Shown: positions 1 through 5,324 of the stretch, in pieces
Layout: each line of letters begins with the position of its first letter
Position numbering within the stretch: the stretch's first letter is position 1
DNA from: CAYUQT01 sp964596165
Lineage (GTDB): Bacteria; Planctomycetota; Phycisphaerae; UBA1845; JAFGLZ01
Assembly: GCA_964596165.1 (NCBI GenBank)
Contig: CAZQTW010000131.1
Span: 1-7,243 of the forward strand
Direction of reading: 5' to 3'
DNA: 7,243 nucleotides
The notes under the pieces: generated by a model
What the model was told of the DNA's origin: nothing
Database searches by the model: none
Seen by the model: only the letters and a program-made list of their open reading frames with translations
Made by a program: the position numbers and the translations under genes

Positions 1-2
1 CC

Positions 3-1082
3 GAGGCCATCATGGGCGGGGCCGTGGCCCGTGGCTGGCGCTTGGTCAACCTCCCTTTCCGCGAAGAGTATCCCGGCGGCCGGCAGTGGAACAGGGACGC
101 CGCACAGTTCCGCTTCAAGCCCGCCGAGTTGGCCGACGACGAAGCCCCCAGCCATCCTCACTGGGACCTGATCTTTGAGCACATCGGCCATGAGCTAACG
201 CCCACGCTGCGGGAATTGCCCTGGGCCGTCGATGCGGGAATCAGAACCGGGGCCGACTATCTCCGCGCCTGGGTCGCCTGCGCTTTCCGCGACCCCTTTC
301 AGCCCACGCCGTATCTGTTCTTCTTCGGTCCCGAAGACAGCGGCAAGAGCATCTTCCACGAGGCCCTGAAACTCCTGGTGACAAAGGGCGTGGTCCAGGC
401 CAAACGGCCGCTTGAAGGACGCGATGGTTTCAACGGCGAACTCTCGGGGGCGATCATCTGCGCCGTGGAAGAGGTGGACATCTCCAAATGCCCCGGTGCC
501 CGCGAACGACTCAAGGCATGGGTGACGGGCCGGACGATCTCCATCCGCAAGCTGCGCCAGGACAGTTTCGAGCAGCCCAACGCGACCCATTGGGTGCATA
601 CGGCCAACAGTCTGGACAACTGCCCCATCTTCCCCGGCGACACCCGTATCACGGCCATCTACGTCGCCGATCTGTTAGACGAACAGCGCATCGCCAAGCC
701 GAAGATGGAGGCGTCTCTTGAGCAGGAGGCCCCTCACTTCCTCTACACACTGATGCACCTGGAATTGCCGCCCATCATCGACCGGCTGCGGCTGCCCGTG
801 GTGACAACCGGCAGCAAGTTGTCCGCCGAAGAGGCCAACCAGACGGAGTTGGAGCAATTCATTGCCGAGTGCTGCGAACAGACGCCCGACAGGCAGACTC
901 CGTTCGCGGACTTCTACGACCGTTTCCAACAGTGGCTCCCGCCCAATGAGAAACACGCCTGGTCCAAGAAGCGCGTCAGCAAGGAACTGCCCGTCCGCCA
1001 CTCAACGATAGTCGGCCACGGCAACCAGAAATACGTTTCCCACCTCGTCTTGAAGCCGGCCAAGGAAGGGGACCGCAAATGA
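3..1082 (+). CDS. Phage-type primase-helicase, SF3 helicase part (5' partial)
   Basis: Probable replicative helicase part of a phage or plasmid primase-helicase (D5/DUF5906-like, superfamily 3), an ATP-driven DNA-unwinding enzyme. The frame is open to the left edge, so the ATG at position 12 is probably internal and the primase half lies outside. Numbered from that Met, a Walker A motif GPEDSGKS sits at residues 106-113, an acidic Walker B-like strand (AIICAVEEVDI) at about 147-157, and a sensor-1/motif C segment (HTANSLDNCPIFPGDTRI) at about 196-213, with N199 and the arginine-finger candidate R212. Residues 270-350 look like the C-terminal winged-helix domain common in this family. The stop overlaps the next start (ATGA, 1079-1082), indicating translational coupling. 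The helicase family is clear; the precise subfamily is an inference. Confidence 0.85.
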   Translation, partial: EAIMGGAVARGWRLVNLPFREEYPGGRQWNRDAAQFRFKPAELADDEAPSHPHWDLIFEHIGHELTPTLRELPWAVDAGIRTGADYLRAWVACAFRDPFQPTPYLFFFGPEDSGKSIFHEALKLLVTKGVVQAKRPLEGRDGFNGELSGAIICAVEEVDISKCPGARERLKAWVTGRTISIRKLRQDSFEQPNATHWVHTANSLDNCPIFPGDTRITAIYVADLLDEQRIAKPKMEASLEQEAPHFLYTLMHLELPPIIDRLRLPVVTTGSKLSAEEANQTELEQFIAECCEQTPDRQTPFADFYDRFQQWLPPNEKHAWSKKRVSKELPVRHSTIVGHGNQKYVSHLVLKPAKEGDRK

Positions 1083-1252
1083 CCCTCCGCGTCTACCGCT
1101 GCGCCGGTTTCCTTTCACGCTCCGTATTGCGGGCCGTGTTGGTCGCCGAGGTTGAAGCAGACCAGCCGCCGGAGGACGAAGCGGCCTTCGCCGACCAGTT
1201 CGGCGGCGACATCATCGAGATTGCCCCTGAGATTCCTGGAGAAGATCAATGA
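1079..1252 (+). CDS. Small acidic hypothetical protein, 57 aa
   Basis: Unrecognised protein of 57 residues, starting MTLRVYRCAGF and ending in an acidic stretch (EIAPEIPGEDQ). The case for a real gene is contextual. Its ATG overlaps the helicase stop and its TGA overlaps the next ATG, both as ATGA. A Shine-Dalgarno-like GGAAGGGG (1064-1071) lies 7 bases upstream, and it fills exactly the gap between two well-supported genes. The first third is basic/hydrophobic and the rest is Asp/Glu-rich; there is one cysteine, no membrane segment and no known motif. Small acidic proteins in phage early regions are often accessory or host-takeover factors, but no function can be assigned here. Confidence 0.7.
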   Translation: MTLRVYRCAGFLSRSVLRAVLVAEVEADQPPEDEAAFADQFGGDIIEIAPEIPGEDQ

Positions 1253-1683
1253 GCAAGTACGGCATGACCGACAGCGGCAAAAGGCAGTCCTTTGGCAAGG
1301 GCATGGCGATCCGCGACACGGCGGACGACAAGCCCCGCCCCGACCTGATCTCCCCGTTCGCCGAAGAGCGGCAGGGGCACTGGCTCCGCATGGGCGCGGC
1401 CAAGTACGCCGAACGGAATTGGGAGAAGGGGATGCCGTTCTCCCGCTGCGTGGCCTCGCTCAAGCGGCACGTGATGAAGTACCAGCAGGGAAGGCGGGAC
1501 GAGGACCATCTGGCCGCGATCATGTTCAACGCGATGGCCTTGATCCATTACGAGGAGATGATCGAGCGCGGGCTGCTGCCGGCCGAACTCAACGACATGC
1601 CGGACTACCAACCCGTGCCCAAGCCTGCTCCACAACCGGCCCGCAAGTCCGCCAAGAGAGCGAGGAAGACCCACCGTGGCTGA
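1249..1683 (+). CDS. DUF5664 / dATP/dGTP diphosphohydrolase N-terminal-like protein
   Basis: A 144-residue protein resembling the phage family named dATP/dGTP diphosphohydrolase N-terminal (DUF5664), thought to act in nucleotide pool metabolism. Family-like features are KPRPDLISPFA at 28-38 (substrate-side Lys/Arg), GAAKYAERNWEKG at 49-61, a helix with SLKRHVMKYQQG at 70-81, and the acidic DEDHLAAIMFNAMALIHYEE at 84-103, which recalls an all-alpha NTP pyrophosphatase metal site. Residues 121-144 form a Pro/Lys/Arg-rich basic tail, probably disordered. GGAG at 1238-1241 sits 7 bases before the ATG, which overlaps the previous stop by 4 bases; the 3' end overlaps the exonuclease by 8. The family match is confident. 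Enzymatic activity is unproven because the C-terminal domain found in fused members (DUF550-like) is absent. Confidence 0.8.
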   Translation: MSKYGMTDSGKRQSFGKGMAIRDTADDKPRPDLISPFAEERQGHWLRMGAAKYAERNWEKGMPFSRCVASLKRHVMKYQQGRRDEDHLAAIMFNAMALIHYEEMIERGLLPAELNDMPDYQPVPKPAPQPARKSAKRARKTHRG

Positions 1684-2296
1684 TTCCATCGTCTATCCCG
1701 GCCTGGTCCACCTCAACGGCAACCTCATGGCGGCCGTGGACCTGGAGACCACCGGCACGCGGCCCGGCTACCACGAGATTATCCAGATTGCCGTGATCCC
1801 ACTGGACTCGGAGTTCAAGCCTCTGGCTAGCGTCCGGCCCTTCTACACCCGTGTCAAGCCAAAGCACCCGGAGCGGGAGTCGGTCGGTGCGAAACACAAG
1901 CACAAGATTCCCATGACGGAACTCCTGCTCCACGCCCCTGAATCCGAGCAGGTGGCCGACTGGCTCCACGACTGGTTCCTGGCCCTGAAGCTGCCGTTCA
2001 AGAAGTGCCTGGTCCCGTTGGCCCACAACTGGGCCTTCGAGTCATCGTTCCTCAAGGCGTGGCTGGGCGTGGAGGAGATGGACCTGTTGTTTCATAGCCA
2101 TGCCCGCGACGGGATGCTCTACGCGATCGCGCTCAACGACAAGGCGGCCTTCGCAGGCGAACCGGTCCCCTTCCCGTTTGTCGGTCTGGGGGCCATGTGC
2201 AAGAAGCTGGGCGTGACGAACACCAATCCCCACGACGCCCTGGCCGACTGCATCGCCGAGGCGGAGGTCTACCACGCCATGCTGCGGACGTTCTGA
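1676..2296 (+). CDS. DnaQ-like DEDDh 3'-5' exonuclease
   Basis: Predicted 206-residue 3'-5' exonuclease of the RNase H-like DnaQ superfamily, for proofreading or DNA/RNA trimming during element replication. Exo I is VDLETTG (D22, E24). Exo II is LAHNWAFESSFL (115-126), with H117, N118 and F121. Exo III is PHDALADC (185-192), with H186 and D191, giving the DEDDh type. The usual Exo II aspartate is replaced by E122, a conservative change that may alter metal binding. Translation starts at GTG 1676, supported by GAGGAA at 1662-1667 (8-base spacing) and by reading directly into the family fold; it overlaps the DUF5664 gene by 8 bases. Length is typical for a stand-alone exonuclease, with no polymerase or helicase fusion. 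Confidence 0.87.
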   Translation: MADSIVYPGLVHLNGNLMAAVDLETTGTRPGYHEIIQIAVIPLDSEFKPLASVRPFYTRVKPKHPERESVGAKHKHKIPMTELLLHAPESEQVADWLHDWFLALKLPFKKCLVPLAHNWAFESSFLKAWLGVEEMDLLFHSHARDGMLYAIALNDKAAFAGEPVPFPFVGLGAMCKKLGVTNTNPHDALADCIAEAEVYHAMLRTF

Positions 2297-2306
2297 GGAG
2301 GCTGCG

Positions 2307-3002
2307 ATGGGACAGGTTTGGACTCGCGCCAAGTGGAACGACATCATCCGACAAGTCAACGACCGCATCGAACAGTGTCAAGCCGGCGATCCACTGCCCG
2401 AGGTATCCGAAGGGCACATCTGGTCTGTTGACGACATCACTGCTGTCCGCGACAAGCTGGCGGAAATATGTGACAACGACTTCGAGTTTTCCGCAGAACT
2501 CTTGAAGTGGAAACAAGACATCATCGACGAACTCAACGATGCCATCGACGCCTGTGATTGCGGCTGCAACGATGCCCGGGTTGCGGACGTGCGTGCCCTC
2601 CACGGCAGGGCATCGTATGTCTATCATGCAAATGGTTCGGGTGGATGGCACAAAGACGAATGGTTCGGCAGCGATGAGCATTGGCATTTTCAATGGACGT
2701 ACACTCATCACTACGACTACACGCCTTCGATTGGTGGTGGGTACGGATGCTCGGGGATGAGCGGCGTCGGTCACACGCTCAAGATGCACGTCGCGTGGCT
2801 CTACGAGCCTTGGGTAGGACCGCCGGAGTTCTGTTCGCTCGATGAAGACATCGGTTACATTCCAACCAACTGCAACGGCATCGTCACCTCCGTGCCGTCC
2901 GGCCCCTATGTTCACGTCTTCCCGGTGGATTATCGCCTTTCCTACGGTGGTCCTTCATACGATCACACTACCTGGGATACGCAGGGCGCGGCGTGCTGCT
3001 GA
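2307..3002 (+). CDS. Aromatic/His/Cys-rich hypothetical protein, possibly phage structural
   Basis: Unrecognised 231-residue protein. Residues 1-90 are predicted helical and start WTRAKWNDIIRQVNDRIEQC, reminiscent of small tail-region proteins in prophages, though this is a weak impression. Residues 100-231 are rich in Gly, Tyr, Trp and His (HWHFQWTYTHHYDYTP at 125-140; GGGYGCSGMSG at 143-153), suggesting a beta-rich extracellular or virion-associated domain. There are ten cysteines, including CDCGC at 83-87 and a terminal CC. No signal peptide or membrane helix is visible. GAGGAG (2295-2300) lies 6 bases before the ATG and overlaps the exonuclease stop, so the gene is probably in the same transcript. 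The His/Cys clusters could bind metal or be disulfide-bonded. Real gene: likely; function: unknown. Confidence 0.7.
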   Translation: MGQVWTRAKWNDIIRQVNDRIEQCQAGDPLPEVSEGHIWSVDDITAVRDKLAEICDNDFEFSAELLKWKQDIIDELNDAIDACDCGCNDARVADVRALHGRASYVYHANGSGGWHKDEWFGSDEHWHFQWTYTHHYDYTPSIGGGYGCSGMSGVGHTLKMHVAWLYEPWVGPPEFCSLDEDIGYIPTNCNGIVTSVPSGPYVHVFPVDYRLSYGGPSYDHTTWDTQGAACC

Positions 3003-3019
3003 GGGGAGGGACGGCTGCG

Positions 3020-3466
3020 ATGGATTATCCTGCTTGTCCCTCGGCCTTCGATTCCTCGACCCCAGCGGGACGAATCGTTCACCGCGTTTGCCTTGCTCAG
3101 GACAAGCCGACCCATCATCTCGCGGTATCGGCCCGCGCGTGCAGACTGTGCCAATCACCGCTCAAGGACACCCATTTCCCACGGCCTGGCACCGTCGATG
3201 CCACGACTCCTCCTGAGATACCCAACCTTGCGCGACGGACGCTCTCGTATGCCGAGGCGCTAGTCGTGTGGACGGCCGCCGGTTGTCCCAAGCGTTCCGA
3301 CAAGGAAGTCGAGCGGATATTTCATCAGCACTGCAAACGATGCGGCTGGTTTGACGCCGACCGGCAAATCTGTCGGGGTTGCGGCTGTCCCGTCGCCGAC
3401 AGCGGCTATGCCGTGCGAAACAAGATCAAGATGGCCACAGAGAACTGCCCACGCGATTTCTGGTGA
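3020..3466 (+). CDS. Zinc-ribbon-like Cys-rich hypothetical protein
   Basis: Unrecognised protein of 148 residues from ATG 3020, chosen because a purine-rich GAGGGGAGGG (3001-3010) precedes it. An alternative ATG at 2993 adds nine residues and would overlap the upstream gene by 10 bases. There are two cysteine clusters: CRLC at 41-44, and a C-terminal group CKRC (105-108), CRGCGC (118-123) and C143 in the ending MATENCPRDFW. The C-terminal arrangement, with a conserved-looking NKIKMATENCP segment, resembles zinc-ribbon tails of small phage-associated proteins. The middle (60-100) holds a short helix, LSYAEALVVW. It is spaced 5 bases from the next gene, so the two are probably translated together. 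Zinc binding is an inference from cysteine spacing; no enzymatic role is apparent. Confidence 0.65.
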   Translation: MDYPACPSAFDSSTPAGRIVHRVCLAQDKPTHHLAVSARACRLCQSPLKDTHFPRPGTVDATTPPEIPNLARRTLSYAEALVVWTAAGCPKRSDKEVERIFHQHCKRCGWFDADRQICRGCGCPVADSGYAVRNKIKMATENCPRDFW

Positions 3467-3471
3467 CGCCC

Positions 3472-3897
3472 ATGCCCTGCGACTGCCCTGACAACCAGCC
3501 TCGGCCACTTCCTTCGGGCGGCTGCAACTATCTCGTCTACTCTGGCGGCCCGCTGTCCAGCTTCTATCGTCTCGTCGAGCAAGCGATTCCCGACGTGGAG
3601 ATGACTCACGGCCGGCCGACCGCCCACGCGGATGGCTCACTGGAATTCCCCGGACCGCCGCCCGCGATCTCTGGCTATCGGCAGGAAGGCTCCCGCCTCT
3701 ACCCCGCCTGGCCGCCCTGCGTGCTGCGGATGCTCAAGGTCCAAGTGATCGACGGTGCGCTGAGCATTGTCGGCATCTGCGGCAACCCGGAGGCAGGGCA
3801 CTTCAGCCAGGAGGCTACGCCCGATCAGTGCCACAACTGCCCGGTACGCAAGTCTTGTCTACGACCGGTAGATCATCACGCGGTGCCGGCATTTTGA
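3472..3897 (+). CDS. Small Cys-rich hypothetical protein, end of the phage-like block
   Basis: Unrecognised 141-residue protein starting MPCDCPDNQPRPLPSGGCNY. The ATG at 3472, five bases after the upstream stop, is preferred over an in-frame ATG at 3379 inside the preceding gene; only a weak GGTGA (3462-3466) precedes it, so coupling is likely. Cysteines fall at both ends: C3, C5 and C18, then C103, C120, C123 and C129 (ICGNPEAGH...CHNCPVRKSC), a possible metal-binding knuckle. The centre is Pro-rich (FPGPPPAISGY) followed by a predicted beta strand pair around 86-102 (RMLKVQVIDGALSIVG). The last dozen residues, after CPVRKSC, look unlike the rest and are encoded over an inverted repeat, so the native C-terminus may have been altered at a junction. 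Function unknown. Confidence 0.62.
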   Translation: MPCDCPDNQPRPLPSGGCNYLVYSGGPLSSFYRLVEQAIPDVEMTHGRPTAHADGSLEFPGPPPAISGYRQEGSRLYPAWPPCVLRMLKVQVIDGALSIVGICGNPEAGHFSQEATPDQCHNCPVRKSCLRPVDHHAVPAF

Positions 3898-3929
3898 ACC
3901 CCGTCCATGTCTTACACCTCAGTAGACAA
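3855..3929. repeat. 8-bp inverted repeat TTGTCTAC / GTAGACAA spanning the block boundary
   Basis: TTGTCTAC at 3855-3862 and GTAGACAA at 3922-3929 are perfect inverted copies 59 bases apart, straddling the last stop codon of the phage-like block. A further GTAGA at 3868-3872 can pair locally with TCTAC at 3858-3862 (5-base stem, loop GACCG), and ACAATTGT at 3926-3933 is a perfect 8-base palindrome. This could be a weak transcript-end structure, a protein site or chance; no T-run follows it directly. Confidence 0.35.
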
Positions 3930-4041
3930 TTGTGCAAGTTGCCTGCCTGCATCAGTCCGCGAAAGCGATGTGCGGAGGCAAACCAGAAGTCCGTCGGAAG
4001 ACTTGGCGGGGTGCTGAACCTGACGCAGCAGGGAATTGCCA
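3898..4041. other. Intergenic spacer between the phage-like block and the ars operon
   Basis: Spacer with no credible gene. It contains the right part of the inverted repeat noted above, a small direct repeat GCCTGCCTGC near 3941-3950, and otherwise unremarkable sequence. I see no tRNA, integrase site core or clear intrinsic terminator, so how transcription of the upstream block ends is unresolved. Confidence 0.5.
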
Positions 4042-4070
4042 TTGACGGAACGACGGCGATCGAGTATATT
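4042..4070 (+). promoter_or_regulatory. Sigma-70-type promoter of the ars operon
   Basis: TTGACG at 4042-4047 (5/6 to TTGACA) and TATATT at 4065-4070 (5/6 to TATAAT) are separated by exactly 17 bases. The predicted start of transcription is near 4076-4078, giving a leader of about 37 bases before the ATG at 4114. The -10 box lies inside the ArsR operator palindrome, so repressor binding would block polymerase. The prediction rests on consensus matching and placement. Confidence 0.75.
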
Positions 4071-4092
4071 TCGTTATATGGCGAAATATACT
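4063..4092. promoter_or_regulatory. Predicted ArsR operator, perfect palindrome
   Basis: AGTATATTTCG (4063-4073) and CGAAATATACT (4082-4092) are perfect inverted arms of 11 bases around an 8-base centre. The site is AT-rich in a GC-rich region, overlaps the -10 element and the predicted transcription start, and lies 21 bases upstream of an arsR start codon. This is how ArsR/SmtB dimers repress their own operons: As(III) binding loosens the repressor and opens the promoter. No second copy is seen near the two downstream arsR genes. Confidence 0.82.
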
Positions 4093-4113
4093 GTCCTAGA
4101 AAGGCTTGCACTG

Positions 4114-4479
4114 ATGCGTAATCTGATGGCTGTCTTGAAGGCCCTGGCGGACGAGAATCGGGTGCGGGTGCTGATGGTGCTCGGCCCCAGGGAACTGTGC
4201 GTTTGTCAGATTGTCGAGTTGCTCGGGCTGGCCCCCTCGACCGTCTCGAAGCACATGTCGATCCTGAAACAGGCCGGGTTGGTGGAGGCCCGCAAGGAGG
4301 GGAGGTGGATGTTCTATCGTGCGGCCGGCGGGGGTTCGCCCATCGAGGCCCGCGAGATGGCCGCCACGGTTGCCCGGTTGCTTGGCCGAGACCGACAAGC
4401 CATAGAGGACGCCAAGCGGTTGCGGCAAATCCTGAAAATGGACCGAGACGAGTTGTGCAGGAGGCAGAACCGATGTTGA
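4114..4479 (+). CDS. arsR: ArsR-family As(III)-responsive repressor (ArsR1)
   Basis: Autoregulatory winged-helix repressor of the ars operon, 121 residues from ATG 4114. This start is chosen because AGAAAGG (4098-4104) lies 9 bases upstream and because in-frame ATGs at 4036 and 4078 fall upstream of, or inside, the promoter/operator. Motifs: dimerisation helix (LKALADENRVRVL, 8-20), metal site ELCVC (C29, C31) at the start of the next helix, recognition helix APSTVSKHMSILKQAGLV (40-57) and wing EARKEGRWMFYR (58-69). The CxC motif matches the E. coli type site, but the third cysteine position of that site is Val here; C115 or C121 at the C-terminus could substitute. The gene overlaps arsC by 7 bases. 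Family certain; inducer As(III)/Sb(III) inferred from motif and operon. Confidence 0.92.
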   Translation: MRNLMAVLKALADENRVRVLMVLGPRELCVCQIVELLGLAPSTVSKHMSILKQAGLVEARKEGRWMFYRAAGGGSPIEAREMAATVARLLGRDRQAIEDAKRLRQILKMDRDELCRRQNRC

Positions 4480-4904
4480 AGGTGTTGTTCCTTTGCACTG
4501 GCAATTCGTGCCGCAGCCAGATGGCCGAAGGTTGGGCACGCCATCTGAATGGCGATCGGATTGAGGCGTATTCGGCTGGGATCGAGACGCATGGCCTGCA
4601 CCCGGACGCCGTGCGGGTCATGGCCGAGGTAGGCGTGGACATCTCAGGTCAACGCTCCAAGCACGTCGGCGAGTTTCGCGGGGTCGAGTTCGACTACGTA
4701 GTGACCGTTTGCGGCGACGCGCAGGAATCGTGTCCGGTGTTTCCCGGAAAGGCCAAGGTTGTTCACGTCGGGTTCGACGATCCGCCCCGGCTGGCGGCGG
4801 GTGCCCGAACGGAAGAGGAGCGACTGGCTCCCTACCGACGAGTCCGAGACGAAATCCGCGAGTTTGTTGCGGGCCTGCCCGAGGCACTGGCCAATCGGGC
4901 GTAG
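4473..4904 (+). CDS. arsC: Arsenate reductase, thioredoxin-coupled LMW-phosphatase type
   Basis: Cytoplasmic enzyme reducing arsenate As(V) to arsenite As(III) for export. It is 143 residues with the fold of low-molecular-weight protein tyrosine phosphatase. The P-loop CTGNSCR (C8 to R14) binds the oxyanion. C8, C80 (VTVCGD) and C87 (ESCPVF) keep the same spacing as C10, C82 and C89 of Staphylococcus aureus ArsC, which pass a disulfide to thioredoxin. FDDPP at 101-105 carries the general-acid aspartate. All catalytic residues are present, so it should be active. AGGAGG at 4459-4464, 8 bases before the ATG, fixes the start inside the end of arsR. No thioredoxin gene is in the window; reducing power may come from the host pool or the next gene's product. 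Confidence 0.95.
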   Translation: MLKVLFLCTGNSCRSQMAEGWARHLNGDRIEAYSAGIETHGLHPDAVRVMAEVGVDISGQRSKHVGEFRGVEFDYVVTVCGDAQESCPVFPGKAKVVHVGFDDPPRLAAGARTEEERLAPYRRVRDEIREFVAGLPEALANRA

Positions 4905-4948
4905 TCAGAACAGAACGATCCTTCTCCATTCATTGGCAGGAGTTTGCC

Positions 4949-5272
4949 ATGCCGAAAAAATCGACGACGCCGGCCAGCGTCTTTTCGCCCTCGGTAGCCG
5001 AATTGGTGGCCATCGGCGCGGCCATTGGAGCCAACTGCGAGCCGTGCTTCAAGTACCACTACAGCCAGGCCCGAAAGCTGGGCGTGTCCCGAGAGGATAT
5101 GGCCTTGGCCGTGGCGTTGGCCGATAAGGTGAAACGGGCACCGGCGCGGAACATGCTCGCCCTGGCGGACAAGATTCTGCACACAAACCTCCTGGAGGAA
5201 GGCGAGAATCCGCCTCCCTCGGAGTGCTGCGCGGGCAAGAAGCCAAAATCGGCGCAAGGGAAATGCTGCTAG
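4949..5272 (+). CDS. AhpD/carboxymuconolactone decarboxylase-like protein with CC...CC tail
   Basis: A 107-residue protein of the CMD/AhpD-like superfamily. It has the full AhpD redox signature: E18, then 11 residues, C30, two residues, C33, three residues, H37 (NCEPCFKYH). This is the spacing of the thiol-disulfide site in mycobacterial AhpD, a peroxidase adaptor. After the helical core (to about residue 82) comes a flexible tail with two vicinal pairs, C93-C94 and C106-C107, well suited to binding As(III) or acting as a resolving thiol. AGGAG (4938-4942) lies 6 bases before the ATG. It sits 44 bases after arsC and 52 before acr3, clearly in the operon. A role as reductant for ArsC, as arsenite chaperone for Acr3, or against oxidative stress is inferred. 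Family assignment is good; function is open. Confidence 0.85.
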   Translation: MPKKSTTPASVFSPSVAELVAIGAAIGANCEPCFKYHYSQARKLGVSREDMALAVALADKVKRAPARNMLALADKILHTNLLEEGENPPPSECCAGKKPKSAQGKCC

Positions 5273-5324
5273 TCACAGGCGTTACGGCCACGACCAGGAA
5301 TGAAGAATCAGGAGTAACCGACCC

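Noticed and set aside
1249..1683. Evidence of a modified-base (2-aminoadenine) phage
   Set aside because: A DUF5664 protein alone is widespread; no PurZ-, DatZ- or matching polymerase gene is visible in the window.
1152..1796. 214-codon + strand frame overlapping the DUF5664 gene
   Set aside because: The Arg/Pro/Gly-rich translation lies out of frame with three coupled genes that have family support and ribosome-binding sites.
4036..4113. Longer ArsR1 starts at ATG 4036 or ATG 4078
   Set aside because: Both lie upstream of or within the promoter/operator; the added residues are not typical of ArsR, and ATG 4114 has a ribosome-binding site.
3828..4121. 97-codon + strand frame bridging the phage-like block and arsR
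   Set aside because: It begins inside the preceding gene and reads through the spacer, promoter and operator into arsR; no ribosome-binding site and no recognisable motif.
3815..4642. 275-codon open frame on the minus strand across the promoter, arsR and arsC
   Set aside because: It runs antisense through well-supported genes and through the palindromic operator; its Arg/Pro/Ser-rich composition has no motif.
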